This document shows, piece after piece, positions 46,970 through 56,463 of a stretch of 64,000 nucleotides of DNA. Origin of the DNA: CAWAQA01 sp963784065. GTDB lineage: Bacteria > Acidobacteriota > Vicinamibacteria > Vicinamibacterales > UBA2999. The stretch covers positions 496,001 to 560,000 of the forward strand of contig CAWAQA010000003.1 of NCBI GenBank assembly GCA_963784065.1. The letters are read 5' to 3'. Every line of letters begins with the position of its first letter. Positions within the stretch are counted from its first letter, which is position 1. The translations under genes and the position numbers were made by a program. The notes beneath the pieces are model-generated. The model was not told where the DNA came from. It saw nothing but the letters and a program-made list of their open reading frames with translations, and searched no databases.

Positions 46970-49908
46970 TTAGAAACGGTACGCCACGCTCACCTCCAAG
47001 AGGCGGGGCGGCAGGATCGACAGGGGCTGCAGGAAGTCGTCGCCCGAGCGGTTCTGCACACGCGGTCACGGTATTCGAGTTCAGCGCGTTGTAGATGTTC
47101 AGCGAGATCGTCGCGACCTGCGCACGCAGAGAAGGTGAAACGCTTCTCGACGCGGGCGGTCACGACGTTGAGGTGCGGCCGGCGGTACGTCCCGATGGGA
47201 TCCACGTTGAGCACGACAAAGGGAACGGTCTGTCCGCCCGTGAAGCGAACCTGCCGGGCGAACGGGTCGCCGCTCGTGTGGTGGAAGCTCCCGGACACCA
47301 CGAAGTCCGCCGGGAGGATGTAGGTACCCGACACCTTGCTGTCCCACTCCCAGGTGTCGTCGGACGTGTTGATCTCCGTGTTCGGAGTCAGGAACCCGGC
47401 GTTGTCGCCTGCGGGCGAGAAGACGGGACTCGCCGTGCCGAAGCCGGTGGCACGGGCGAGGCCGGGCGCACCGATGGGATAGCGTTTCTTCGTCGCCGAG
47501 TAGGAGGCCACCAGCTGCCAGTTGATTCGAGAGCCGCTTGATCGTGGCCACTTCGATCGTCTTGTAGCTCTGATCGGCCTTCCCGTCCGGCCAGGTGACA
47601 GGCATGAACTGCTCGTTCTGCGCGCCCGCCAGCGCCGGAGAGAATTCATAGTAGCGTCACCAGGCCCGCCGTCGTCGGCGGTGCCCGAGCCTGCCATCGG
47701 GGCCCGGGTCCCGATTCGTGACCGGGATGTTGTAGGCCTCATAGGGTCGGAAGTTGTTCACCTGCCCCTGGACGTTTTTCGTCTGAGGTGTAGATCCCCG
47801 TGACCCGCAAGGGCAAAATTCGCCATCAGCTCCCGCTCGAGGTTCACCGACCACTCGTCGAACATGACCTGCTTCTCGTCCGGGTTGGGCACGAAGTTCG
47901 GCGCCACGGCGGCAAACTCATGGCCGGTCGTTTCGATGAAATCGGGCCCGTTGGGATCGCGGTTCGGTCTCGCCGATGTCCCAGTCGTTGTTCCCGTTCA
48001 AGTCGTGCCACTGGAAGACGGCGTACCCGATCGAATTCGGGTCGTAAGCGTCGCGGCAAGCGCCTCTTCGCGCATGTAGCCGTATCGCCCGAACCCGCCC
48101 TTGACCACCGTCTTGCCATCGCCCGACAAATCGAATGCGGCCGACAGACGCGGCAACACGTTGTTCCAGCTGGGAAGGTTCACCTCGTCGAAGCATCCGG
48201 CGGGGAAAATGACGTCGGAGGGAGGGGTCGCCGTTTCGCGACAACTCGCCGGGACGGTGCACCTCTTCGTGGCCGTAACGAAGCCCGAGATTCAGCGTCA
48301 GCCGCCCCATGGTCCAGTTGTCCTTCACATACGCGCCGAACAGGCGCAGGTCGCGACGTGGCGTGGACCGGGGCGTTGAAGAAGCCCACCGAATCTGGAA
48401 CTCCGCTCGCGAAGCGCAGATGGTAATTGAATTCTTTCGGCGTCAGGCCCCAGACCTCGGTCGCGCCGAAGCCATAGTCGAAGCCCGTCTTGATTTCATG
48501 GTTCCCGCGACCCCAATTCGGCTTGTACCAGCTCAGGCTGCCGGTGGTGTGATAGAAGCCGGCCCAGCTGGTCTCTCCGGCAACCACGTTGTCGCCGCCC
48601 ACCACCTCAGTGTCGAGGTCGCTGCATCCGACGATCTGCGGCGATGTTGAGGAATGGAGACGTCCCGTCCTGCCGGCTGTAGCCGAACTGGAGATTGGCG
48701 ATGAGGGTGCTGCCGCGCACCCCTTCCCACTCAATCTTCGTGTTGGGACGGTCGTTCGTCTTGAACTCTCTCGCCTCGTAGTTGAACCAGTTCGCTGAGA
48801 CCCTTCTGTTCCTCCCCGTGCTCCCACATGTTCATGAAGATGAACCGGTTCCCGGGCGTCGCCTGAAACGAGACCTTGTTCGTGATAATCCGCTGCTCGT
48901 TGATCGTCTGGCCGGGCGATCCATCCGGCTGGAAGTTGTTCAACACGTCATACGCCGCCCGGCGCTTACGGGCCGAACTGTAGAACCACAGCTTGTTCCG
49001 AATGATGCGGCCGCCCAGCTCTCCGCTGACGTCGTACTGCGAGTCGAGGGCGTCGCCCGAGGTGATGCCGGCCGTCCTCCAACTCCTGATCGATGTTGTT
49101 GCCCTGGAAGCTGTTGTTCGTCCCGGCCCAGAACGCGCCGCCGTGGAAATCGTTTCCACCGGACTTCACGACGGCTGTGACCTGCACGCCGCGCGTCGGC
49201 CGCTCCGCATCCGCGCCCACGCTCTGGACGCGCACCTCGTCAAACGTGTTGTAGTCCCAGAACGTGGTGCCGAGCCGGAAGTTCTGCACCCCGTCCACCG
49301 TGTACCACTGCGAGCCGCCGACGCCGTAGGCTCGCGACGCCGGGTTCTCCAGCATCATCTGGCCGCCGCCGACATCGGTGAACGAGCGCACGCCGGGGGC
49401 CAGCGTCAACACGCTCATCACGCTGTTGCGGGACGTCGCCGTGAGTTGGAGTATCTCGTTCGTCAGCAGCGTGCTTCCGGAGGTCGACGAGACGTCCACC
49501 ACCGGCGCCGCGCCGGACACGGTCACCGACTCGGCCACCGTCGACAGCCCCAGCTGCACATCAATCGTCGCGGTGAATCCGACCCCCAGGCGGATATCCG
49601 ACCGCCTGACCGGCTGAAAGCCGCCCACCTCGAACGCCACTTCGTAGACGCCGATTGGCAGCGGCGCCAGGCGGTACTCGCCGAGGTCATTGGTGACGGC
49701 TGTCAGTTGCGGTACCTGCAGGGCAGGGCTCGGTCGCCGTGACCGTCACGCCGGGGAGCACGGCGCCGCTTTGGTCAGTCACCTGACCGATGATGCTGGC
49801 CGCGCTACCTTGGGCAGCGGCCGGGGAGACCGTAAGGACGATCAGACCAGCCGCCAATACAATCCGCGCCCATTGACGACGACACGCTTCTGAACAGCCG
49901 TTCCGCAT
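46970..49908 (-). CDS. TonB-dependent receptor with carboxypeptidase-like N-terminal domain (many frameshifts)
   Basis: About 980 residues across at least seven frame breaks. A strong AAGGAGG site and a signal peptide (IVLAAGLIVLTVSPAAAQG) are followed by an Ig-like regulatory domain (ASIIGQVTDQSGAVLPGVTVTATE). Then come an Oar-type plug (EILQLTATSRNSVMSVLTLAPGV, GVQVTAVVKSGGNDFHGGAF) and a long barrel ending LEVSVAYRF. Such receptors import large ligands or move material across the outer membrane. The break density (about one per 350 bases) is higher than elsewhere, so real decay is possible in addition to sequencing error. Confidence 0.75.
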
Positions 49909-50431
49909 GACTGCCTCCTTCGGCCGGGTACACAAGCCGACAACTGACATGGAGTGGACACCCACGAGAGGGTCCTTTGGCACGTTCACGGAGCCGGACG
50001 ACGCGCGAAGCCTAGAGGGATAGTTGGAGGTCCGAGTGGACCTGGGAGCGACAGGACGAGCACACCGGATAGGCATGGACGCTCGTTGATGGAGGAACGA
50101 AATGACCCGTGTTCTTCAGCTCTGAGCAGCGACTTCAGCCAACGGTCTGACCTTGGAGAAACCCACGACTAACGACCGATAGAATCAGTCCGACGCGGCC
50201 AGTAATAAAAGGCGCGAACGATCGAACGCGGACGTCCGTGAAGCGTTGGGTCACCGTGTGCCAGGGCTACCTCAGATTGTTTCCTCCATGCATCATGAGC
50301 GGATGGTCGAAGCCAGCGGGCGGCGTGCGCTCGTGGCGGTTGTGGGGACGCAGTCTCGTCGAAGTACGAACAAAAGGCAAGTCGGCCTGAGACAGGATAC
50401 GCCCTGAGCTCAGGCATATTTGCACGCCTTT
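49909..50431. other. 523-base gap between the TonB receptor and boxB
   Basis: No convincing gene. A leftward frame at 50169-50417 has no ribosome site and no recognisable sequence character. The left part holds the receptor's promoter and its AAGGAGG site; a 12-base palindrome CCTGAGCTCAGG (50404-50415) lies just past the boxB stop. TTGGCAC at 49977-49983 lacks a matching TTGC. Confidence 0.5.
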
Positions 50432-51859
50432 TTACCTGGCCTCGGTCCGCACGTATTCGAAGTTGATCGGCTGCTGGTTGACGCCGCGCAGCGGCGGCGC
50501 AATGTAGTTGGCGAACTTTCCCGGTTCGTACACGGGCTCAGCCTGCACATTCTTCAGGTAGTCCTTGTCGGCAGCAGACGGCAGCCATTCGTCGCGGCGG
50601 CGCCGCCACGACTCTGGATCGACCGGCTGCCCCGAGGGATCGAAGTGCAGGCCCGAGAAGACGCCAATCTGCCGGTGGAACTTGCGATCGGGCAGCGCGA
50701 AGCGGAAGTCGATGCCGTGACTGGCGATGCGCTTGTTCCAGCGCTCGACGCCGCTGCGGCAGTCCTCGACGTACCAGTCGCGCAGCACCTCGTTGAGCGC
50801 GTTGCGCATCGGCACTTCCTGCCGGGTCGGGCGCCCCTGCGCGTCAACCGCGTCGAGCAGGTAGACGTCGCTGCCGAGGACGTGATCGTCCTGGTGCTTG
50901 TCCTCCTCCGCCCGTCCTTTCAGACCGTTCGTGAAGTAGGTGGCGGCGTTGCTCGACACCTCGCTGCCGTGCAGGTCGAGGCTCTGGCTGAACCAGAAGT
51001 TGATGTGCTTCTGGATCGTCGGCAGGTCGATCCCTCCCACTTTCCGCACGTCTTCTGAGAACCCGCTCTCTTTCATCAACTGGCACGTGCGCTCGACGAT
51101 CCGGCCGAGCCCGGTGTCGCCGACGAACAGGTGGTGCGACTCTTCGGTCAGCATGAAGCGCGTGGTCCGCGACAGCGGATCGAGGGCGCTCTCCGAGAGC
51201 GACAGCAGCTGCGACTTGCCGTCCCGATCGGTGAACATCGTGAACGCGAACATGTCGAGCCAGGTTTCGATCGGCGAATTGAAGGCCTCCAGCATCCGCG
51301 GCTTGTCCTGGTTGCCGCTATGGCGCTGGAGGAGCTCCTCGGCCTCGTCACGGCCGTCGCGCCCGAAGTACGAATGCAGCAGGTAGACCATCGCCCAGAG
51401 GTGGCGTCCTTCCTCGACGTTCACCTGAAACAGGTTGCGGAGGTCGTAGAGGCTCGGGCAATGGCGGCCGAGCAGGCGCTGCTGCTCGACGCTCGCCGGT
51501 TCGGTATCGCCCTGCGTCACGATCAGCCGGCGGAGCGGGTTGCGGAACTCGCCGGGCACCTCCTGCCACGCCGCCTGTCCCTTGAACTGGCCGAAGCCGA
51601 TGCGGCGATCCGGCGTCGGCTCGGCGAGGAAGATGCCCCACCGGTAATCAGGCAGCTTCACGTACTCGAAGTGCGCCCAGCCTTTCGGGTCGACGCTGAT
51701 CGCCGTGCGCAGGTAGACCTGGTGATAGTCCTGGAACCCCTGCGGCCCCATCTCCCGCCACCATTCGAGGTACTTGGGCTGCCAATGCTCGAGCGCGCGC
51801 TGCAGGCGCTTGTCGCTCGACAGGTGCACGTTGTTCGGGATGCGTTCGCTGGAAATCAT
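50432..51859 (-). CDS. boxB: Benzoyl-CoA 2,3-epoxidase oxygenase component BoxB
   Basis: 475 residues of the BoxB family: PNNVHLSSDKRLQRALEHWQPKYLEWW at the start, ERTCQLMKESGFSEDVRKVGGIDLP, and an end of IAPPLRGVNQQPINFEYVR. Two E-x-x-H type diiron motifs are visible in VNVEEGRHLWAMVYLL and LTEESHHLFVGDTGLG. With the BoxA reductase it forms the 2,3-epoxide of benzoyl-CoA using oxygen. BoxA is not in the window. It follows boxC by about 120 bases on the same strand. Confidence 0.93.
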   Translation of the reverse strand: MISSERIPNNVHLSSDKRLQRALEHWQPKYLEWWREMGPQGFQDYHQVYLRTAISVDPKGWAHFEYVKLPDYRWGIFLAEPTPDRRIGFGQFKGQAAWQEVPGEFRNPLRRLIVTQGDTEPASVEQQRLLGRHCPSLYDLRNLFQVNVEEGRHLWAMVYLLHSYFGRDGRDEAEELLQRHSGNQDKPRMLEAFNSPIETWLDMFAFTMFTDRDGKSQLLSLSESALDPLSRTTRFMLTEESHHLFVGDTGLGRIVERTCQLMKESGFSEDVRKVGGIDLPTIQKHINFWFSQSLDLHGSEVSSNAATYFTNGLKGRAEEDKHQDDHVLGSDVYLLDAVDAQGRPTRQEVPMRNALNEVLRDWYVEDCRSGVERWNKRIASHGIDFRFALPDRKFHRQIGVFSGLHFDPSGQPVDPESWRRRRDEWLPSAADKDYLKNVQAEPVYEPGKFANYIAPPLRGVNQQPINFEYVRTEAR

Positions 51860-51979
51860 GTCACTCCACTCGAACTGCCATTTACCCACAGGGCCGCGGA
51901 GACGACAGGCACAGAGGTAAACCCTCAACGGTACTTACTCTCTGCGTCTCCGCGTCTCTGCGAGGTATCAGTGAGTCTG

Positions 51980-53635
51980 CTAGCATCGCCTCCAATCGAA
52001 CTCCGGCCGCCCCTCGCGGCCGTAGACCTTCAAGCGCGCCGCGTTCGCCCACCGCGTTCGGCCGCTGGAAGATCCAGTTCTGCCACGCGCTGAGCCGTCC
52101 GAAAATCTTGGTCTCGAGCGTCTCCGGCCCCGCGAAACGGAGGTTGGCCTCCATGCCCGTGAGCGCGTCGGGCGACAGTGCCGCGCGTTCCTCGATAGCG
52201 AGGCGGACCTCGTCTTCCCAGTCCAGGTCGTCGGGAGCGAACGAGACGAGCCCCGCCGCGACCGCTCCCTCGGCGTCGAACGGTCCTTCGTGAAGCGAAG
52301 GCCTCGGCCACCTTCTCCGGCTCGCCGAGGAAGCGCGCCTCGAGCCGCGGCAGCCCGTTGCTCATGCGATAGGCGCCGCGGTTCATCTCCGACAACGCCA
52401 GCGTGTTCGGCCGATCGGGATCGTTCAGCATGTAGATCCGATCGCACGCAAGCGCCAGCTCGAACAGCGTGCCGGCGAAGGCGTTCCCGGGTTCGACGAG
52501 CGCGAAGAAGCTCCGCGACGTGAGATCGACGCGCTTGAGCGTCCGCTTGATCAACTGCACGATCTCGCGCACCAGCCAGTGATCGCGGTTCGCGGCGAGC
52601 ACCCGGTCGACGGCGAGCACCGCATCAGGATCTCCTGTGGCTCGCACGACGATCGTGCCGATGGTCGGCTCGTTCAAGCGCAGCCGGAGAATCGCGTCGT
52701 CCAGCTCCCGGAAGGCGCGCAGGGGCCAGAACTGGTCGCCGGCCGCGAGGATCGCCTCTGGCGAGTCCGCCTCGTCTTCTCCTGGTCCCTGAACCGTGAG
52801 CTCCGCCGTGCGCCGATCCCGGTCGATTGTGATTGAGACGGCGCTGTAGCTCACCGAGTCCGCGCTCACGCGAGGATTGAGCGGGCCGAGCGCGACGCCT
52901 GGCCCCGCCGCGGGACGATCGGACCGCGCCGCCAGCTCGCGCGCGCGCCGATCGACCTCTTCCTTGAAGCGGCTCGTCGGATACACCGCATCCACGAGGC
53001 GCCACTCGACCGCGCGCTTGCCTTTCACGCCCTCGGCGACCGTGCTGAACACGTCGGCGCGATCGCGCCGGACCTTGCGCTTGTCCACGACGCGCGTCAG
53101 CCCGCCTGTGCCGGGGAGCACGCCGAGCAGCGGCGTCTCCGGCAGGCTCACCGCGCTGTTCCCGTCGTCCACGAGGACGATCTCGTCACACGCGAGGGCC
53201 AGTTCGTAGCCACCGCCCGCGCAGATGCCGTTGACGGCGGCGAGGAACTTGATCCCCGAATGCTGGCTCGCGTCCTCCATGGCCAGCCGGGTCTCGTTCG
53301 TGAACTTGCAGAAGTTGACCTTGAAGCCATGGCTCGAGCCGCCGAGCATGAAAATGTTGGCGCCGGCGCAGAACACGCGCTCTTTCAGGCTGGTGATGAC
53401 GACAGTGCGGACCTCGGGGTGCTCGAAACGGATACGCTGCAGCGCGTCGGCCAGCTCGATGTCGACAGCCAAGGTCGTAGGAATTGAGCTTGAGGCGGTA
53501 TTCAGGGCTGAGGCCGGCGTCCTCGCGCACGTCCATGGAAAGCGTCGCAACCGGACCGTCAAAGGCCAGTTGCCAATGCTGGTATTGAGACGGATGCGTC
53601 TCGAACGTGATCGGTTCGACGGTAGAGGTTTCCAT
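51980..53635 (-). CDS. boxC: Benzoyl-CoA-dihydrodiol lyase BoxC (frameshifted)
   Basis: About 551 residues after bridging breaks near 53480 and between ~52040 and ~52290. Crotonase-like halves are recognisable: ERVFCAGANIFMLGGSSHGFKVNFCKFTNETR, AVNGICAGGGYELALACDEIVLVDD and LPGTGGLTRVVDKRKVRRDRAD in the first, LFELALACDRIYMLND in the second. The end is LSAWQNWIFQRPNAVGE and KVYGREGRPEFDW. BoxC opens the ring of 2,3-epoxybenzoyl-CoA with loss of formate. It stands upstream of boxB, giving two consecutive steps in one unit. Confidence 0.9.
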
Positions 53636-53719
53636 CTGGACGAACCGTTGAGCAAGGACCGTTCCGCGCCGCACCCCGCGTTTGGCGGTCGCCCAGGCGG
53701 GGTCGGACCCCACGCGCCT

Positions 53720-54410
53720 TTATTCTGACGTCTCTCCGGGGCTCAGTTCCAGCACCTCCACCCCCTTGACGAGTCTCTTCAGTTCCGCAGGCGTGCCGGT
53801 CAGCAGCGGAAACGTCCCCCAGTGCATCGGCACCACCTGGCGCACGCCGAGGAATTCGCACGCCCGCGCCGCCTCGGCCGGGCCCATCGTGAACCGATCC
53901 CCGATCGGGAGGAACGCGATGTCCGGTTTGTACAGCTCGCCTATCAGCTTCATGTCACCGAACAGGCAGGTGTCGCCCGCGTAGTAGATCGTCATCCCAT
54001 CCTCGAGCCGCACCACGAAGCCTGCGGCCTCGCCCAGGTAGACCATCTGGCCGCCGTCAACGTAGCCGCTGCTGTGACGCGCGTCGGTCATCGTCACGCG
54101 CAGGCCGAGGATGTCCTGCGAGCCACCCTTGTTCATCGGCGACACGTTCTTGATTCCCTTGCGCCCCAGCCAGTCGCACAGCTCGAAGATCGCCACAACC
54201 GGGGCGTTGGTGTCGCGTGCGACAGCAACCAGATCGTCGATGTGATCGAAGTGTCCGTGCGAGACCAGGATCAGATCGGCCGGCGGTTTTTTCATCGTCG
54301 CCGGGCACTGCGGGTTGCGCGAGCCAGGGGTCGAAGAGGACACGCTTTCCCCCTGGCGTCGTCAGGAGAAACGTCGAGTGGCCCAGCCATGTGATCGCGA
54401 GCTTTCCCAT
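53720..54410 (-). CDS. UPF0173-family metal-dependent hydrolase (one frameshift)
   Basis: About 230 residues after correcting a break near 54318. The metallo-beta-lactamase fold begins LAITWLGHSTFLLTTPGGKRVLFDPWL, with the HGHFDHIDD metal motif, then MNKGGSQDILGLRVTMTDARHSSGY, YYAGDTCLFGDMKLI and VVPMHWGTFPLLTG. The family is a general hydrolase group of unknown substrate. It lies upstream of boxC on the same strand, with about 85 bases between them, and might be part of the same unit. Confidence 0.85.
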
Positions 54411-54439
54411 GAGGACGGATTCTAGGGGATTCGGGGATC

Positions 54440-54500
54440 GGGCCGCTCTCGAGCCGGCCCTGCGACACCTGACGTGGGGCCGGCTTTCAGCCGGGCCGGT
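54440..54500. repeat. Two REP-like palindromes, about 38-base period
   Basis: An imperfect copy (GGGCCGCTCTCGAGCCGGCCC, read as two 9-10 base arms) starts at 54440, and a second (GGGCCGGCTTTCAGCCGG, one extra T) starts at ~54477. The spacing equals that of the 46867 array. They lie directly upstream of lipA, so here the repeat is in a promoter/leader position. Confidence 0.6.
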
Positions 54501-54518
54501 GACGAGTACAATGAACCC

Positions 54519-55418
54519 GTGACCGTCGCACCCCTGGAATTCATCAAGCCCCGCGAGCCGAAACCCGAGTGGCTGAAGGTCCGTGCGCCAGGGTCGGAGA
54601 ATTACCTGCGGCTCAAGGGGTTGATGAAGGATCTCCAGCTCAACACCGTCTGCGAGGACGCCCGCTGCCCCAACATCGGCGAGTGCTGGCACCACGGAAC
54701 GGCGACGTTCATGATTCTCGGTGACGTCTGCACGCGCGCGTGCGCGTATTGCGCGGTGGCGCACGGACGGCCGAACGAGCTCGACGTGGCGGAGCCGGCG
54801 CGCGTGGCCGAAGCCGTCGCCCGCATGGGCCTGCAGCACGCCGTCATCACCTCGGTTGACCGGGACGATCTGGCGGACGGCGGCGCGTTCATCTTCGCCG
54901 AGACCATCCGGCTCACGCGCGAGCGGGTGCCCTCGTGCCGCATCGAGGTGCTGATTCCGGATTTCCAGGGAATGGAGACGGCGCTGCGCACCGTGCTCGA
55001 CGCGGGCCCCGACGTGCTGAACCACAACACGGAAACGGTGCCGCGGCTGTACCGCATGGCGCGGTCGGGCGGACGCTATCCGCGCACGCTGGAGCTGCTC
55101 GATCGCGCCCGCCAGTACAAGCCGGACATCGCGACCAAGACCGGCATCATGGTGGGGCTCGGCGAGCAGTTCGACGAGGTCGTCGCCGTGTTCGACGACC
55201 TGTGCCGCGTCGGCGTCTCGATCCTCACAATCGGCCAGTACCTGCGGCCGACGCCGGCGCACGCGCCGATGACACGCTACTACCATCCCGACGAGTTCGC
55301 CGAGCTGAAACGGATCGCGCTCGGCAAAGGCTTCGTCCACGTGGAGTCGGGTCCGCTGGTGCGCAGCTCCTATCACGCGCACGAGCAGGCAGAGGCTTAC
55401 CAGAAGCGGAAAGGTTGA
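54519..55418 (+). CDS. lipA: Lipoyl synthase
   Basis: 299 residues. Both iron-sulfur sites are present: CEDARCPNIGEC (CX4CX5C, auxiliary cluster) and CTRACAYC (CX3CX2C, radical SAM cluster). HNTETVPRLYRMARSGGRYPRTLELL and the C-terminal SGPLVRSSYHAHEQA complete the family signature. It inserts sulfur at C6 and C8 of octanoyl groups on E2 subunits. The GTG at 54519 is chosen because the upstream ATG reads through the REP repeat. It faces sdhB and lies 5.5 kb from aceF, whose lipoyl domain it would modify. Confidence 0.96.
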   Translation: MTVAPLEFIKPREPKPEWLKVRAPGSENYLRLKGLMKDLQLNTVCEDARCPNIGECWHHGTATFMILGDVCTRACAYCAVAHGRPNELDVAEPARVAEAVARMGLQHAVITSVDRDDLADGGAFIFAETIRLTRERVPSCRIEVLIPDFQGMETALRTVLDAGPDVLNHNTETVPRLYRMARSGGRYPRTLELLDRARQYKPDIATKTGIMVGLGEQFDEVVAVFDDLCRVGVSILTIGQYLRPTPAHAPMTRYYHPDEFAELKRIALGKGFVHVESGPLVRSSYHAHEQAEAYQKRKG

Positions 55419-55592
55419 CAGCTCTCCAGGCGCTGTGACTCAGCGCGTCTGGTCCGAACCGCGGCTTCTCCTCAATCTCCGCCGGTTTCTCGACGTGCCG
55501 CCGACGCTGCGGTGCTGCCGACCGCACGCCGACCGCGGCGCTCTCGCTCACACCTTACCCGGCTGCCGCTCCGGCGGTCCGCCCGCTGCGCG

Positions 55593-56354
55593 CTACTTGA
55601 ACATTCTCAAGAGTCGCGTCAGCGGGTCGTAGTACCGGCTGACCACGCGTTCCTTGAGCGGGATGATCGCGTTGTCCGTGATGTGGATGTGCTCCGGGCA
55701 GACCGTCGTGCAGCACTTGGTGATGTTGCAGTACCCGATGTTGTGCTGGTCCTTCAGATCGGCAACACGGTCCTCGACGTCGAGCGGGTGCATCTCGAGC
55801 GCGGCGGCGTAGACGAGAAAGCGCGGCCCGATGAACTCCTCGTGCTTGGCGTGGTCGCGCAGCACGTGGCAGACGTCCTGACACAGGAAGCACTCGATGC
55901 ACTTCCGGAACTCCTGCACGCGATCGACGTCGCGCTGGAACATCCGCCAGGTGCCATCCGGCGCGTCCGGCGGACGCGGCTTGAACTTCTTGATCGTCTG
56001 CTTGACCCGGTAGTTCCACGACACATCGGTGACGAGATCCTTGATCGGCGGGAACGTGCGGATCGGCTCGACGGTGACCGGTTCCCACAGGTTCAGCTGG
56101 CTCATCCGCGTCATGCACATCAGTCGCGGCTTGCCGTTGACTTCCGCCGAACACGAGCCGCACTTGCCGGCCTTGCAGTTCCATCGCACCGCGAGATCCG
56201 GCGCCTGCTCGGCCTGGATTTTGTGCACGACGTCGAGGACGACCATCCCGTCGGAGACCTCGGTCTCGAACGTCTGGAACGTGCCGTCGCCCGCGCCCGC
56301 GGAATGGGTGCGCCAGATCTTGAACGTTGCCTTTTGACTCGGATGGTGCGCCAT
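55593..56354 (-). CDS. sdhB: Succinate dehydrogenase/fumarate reductase iron-sulfur subunit
   Basis: 253 residues. The 2Fe-2S ligands lie in CKAGKCGSCSAEVNGKPRLMC, the 4Fe-4S in CIECFLCQDVC and the 3Fe-4S in CNITKCCTTVCPEHI. It passes electrons from the flavin subunit to the membrane cytochrome. The start at 56354 (MAHHPSQKATF) matches the beta-rich N terminus; the longer frame has no ribosome site. It is the third gene of sdhCAB, separated from sdhA by about 110 bases with a strong hairpin. Confidence 0.94.
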   Translation of the reverse strand: MAHHPSQKATFKIWRTHSAGAGDGTFQTFETEVSDGMVVLDVVHKIQAEQAPDLAVRWNCKAGKCGSCSAEVNGKPRLMCMTRMSQLNLWEPVTVEPIRTFPPIKDLVTDVSWNYRVKQTIKKFKPRPPDAPDGTWRMFQRDVDRVQEFRKCIECFLCQDVCHVLRDHAKHEEFIGPRFLVYAAALEMHPLDVEDRVADLKDQHNIGYCNITKCCTTVCPEHIHITDNAIIPLKERVVSRYYDPLTRLLRMFK

Positions 56355-56383
56355 TACCGGAGATTCTCCTCGAGGGCTGCGGC

Positions 56384-56406
56384 GGGCCACTCCGTTGGAG
56401 TGGCCC
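56384..56406. promoter_or_regulatory. Strong hairpin between sdhA and sdhB
   Basis: GGGCCACTCC and GGAGTGGCCC form a perfect ten-base stem with a GTT loop. No U-tract follows in the leftward direction, so it is less likely a terminator than an mRNA-stability or processing element. It could also be a further dispersed repeat. Confidence 0.5.
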
Positions 56407-56463
56407 GTTGAACCTCGGCCGCCAGCTGGTTGTGATGCCCCCCGCCGCTGTGTGAACCCGCCA

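Noticed and set aside
50169..50417. 82-residue leftward frame between boxB and the TonB receptor
   Set aside because: No ribosome site, no recognisable sequence character and an Arg/Ala/His-rich composition typical of chance frames.
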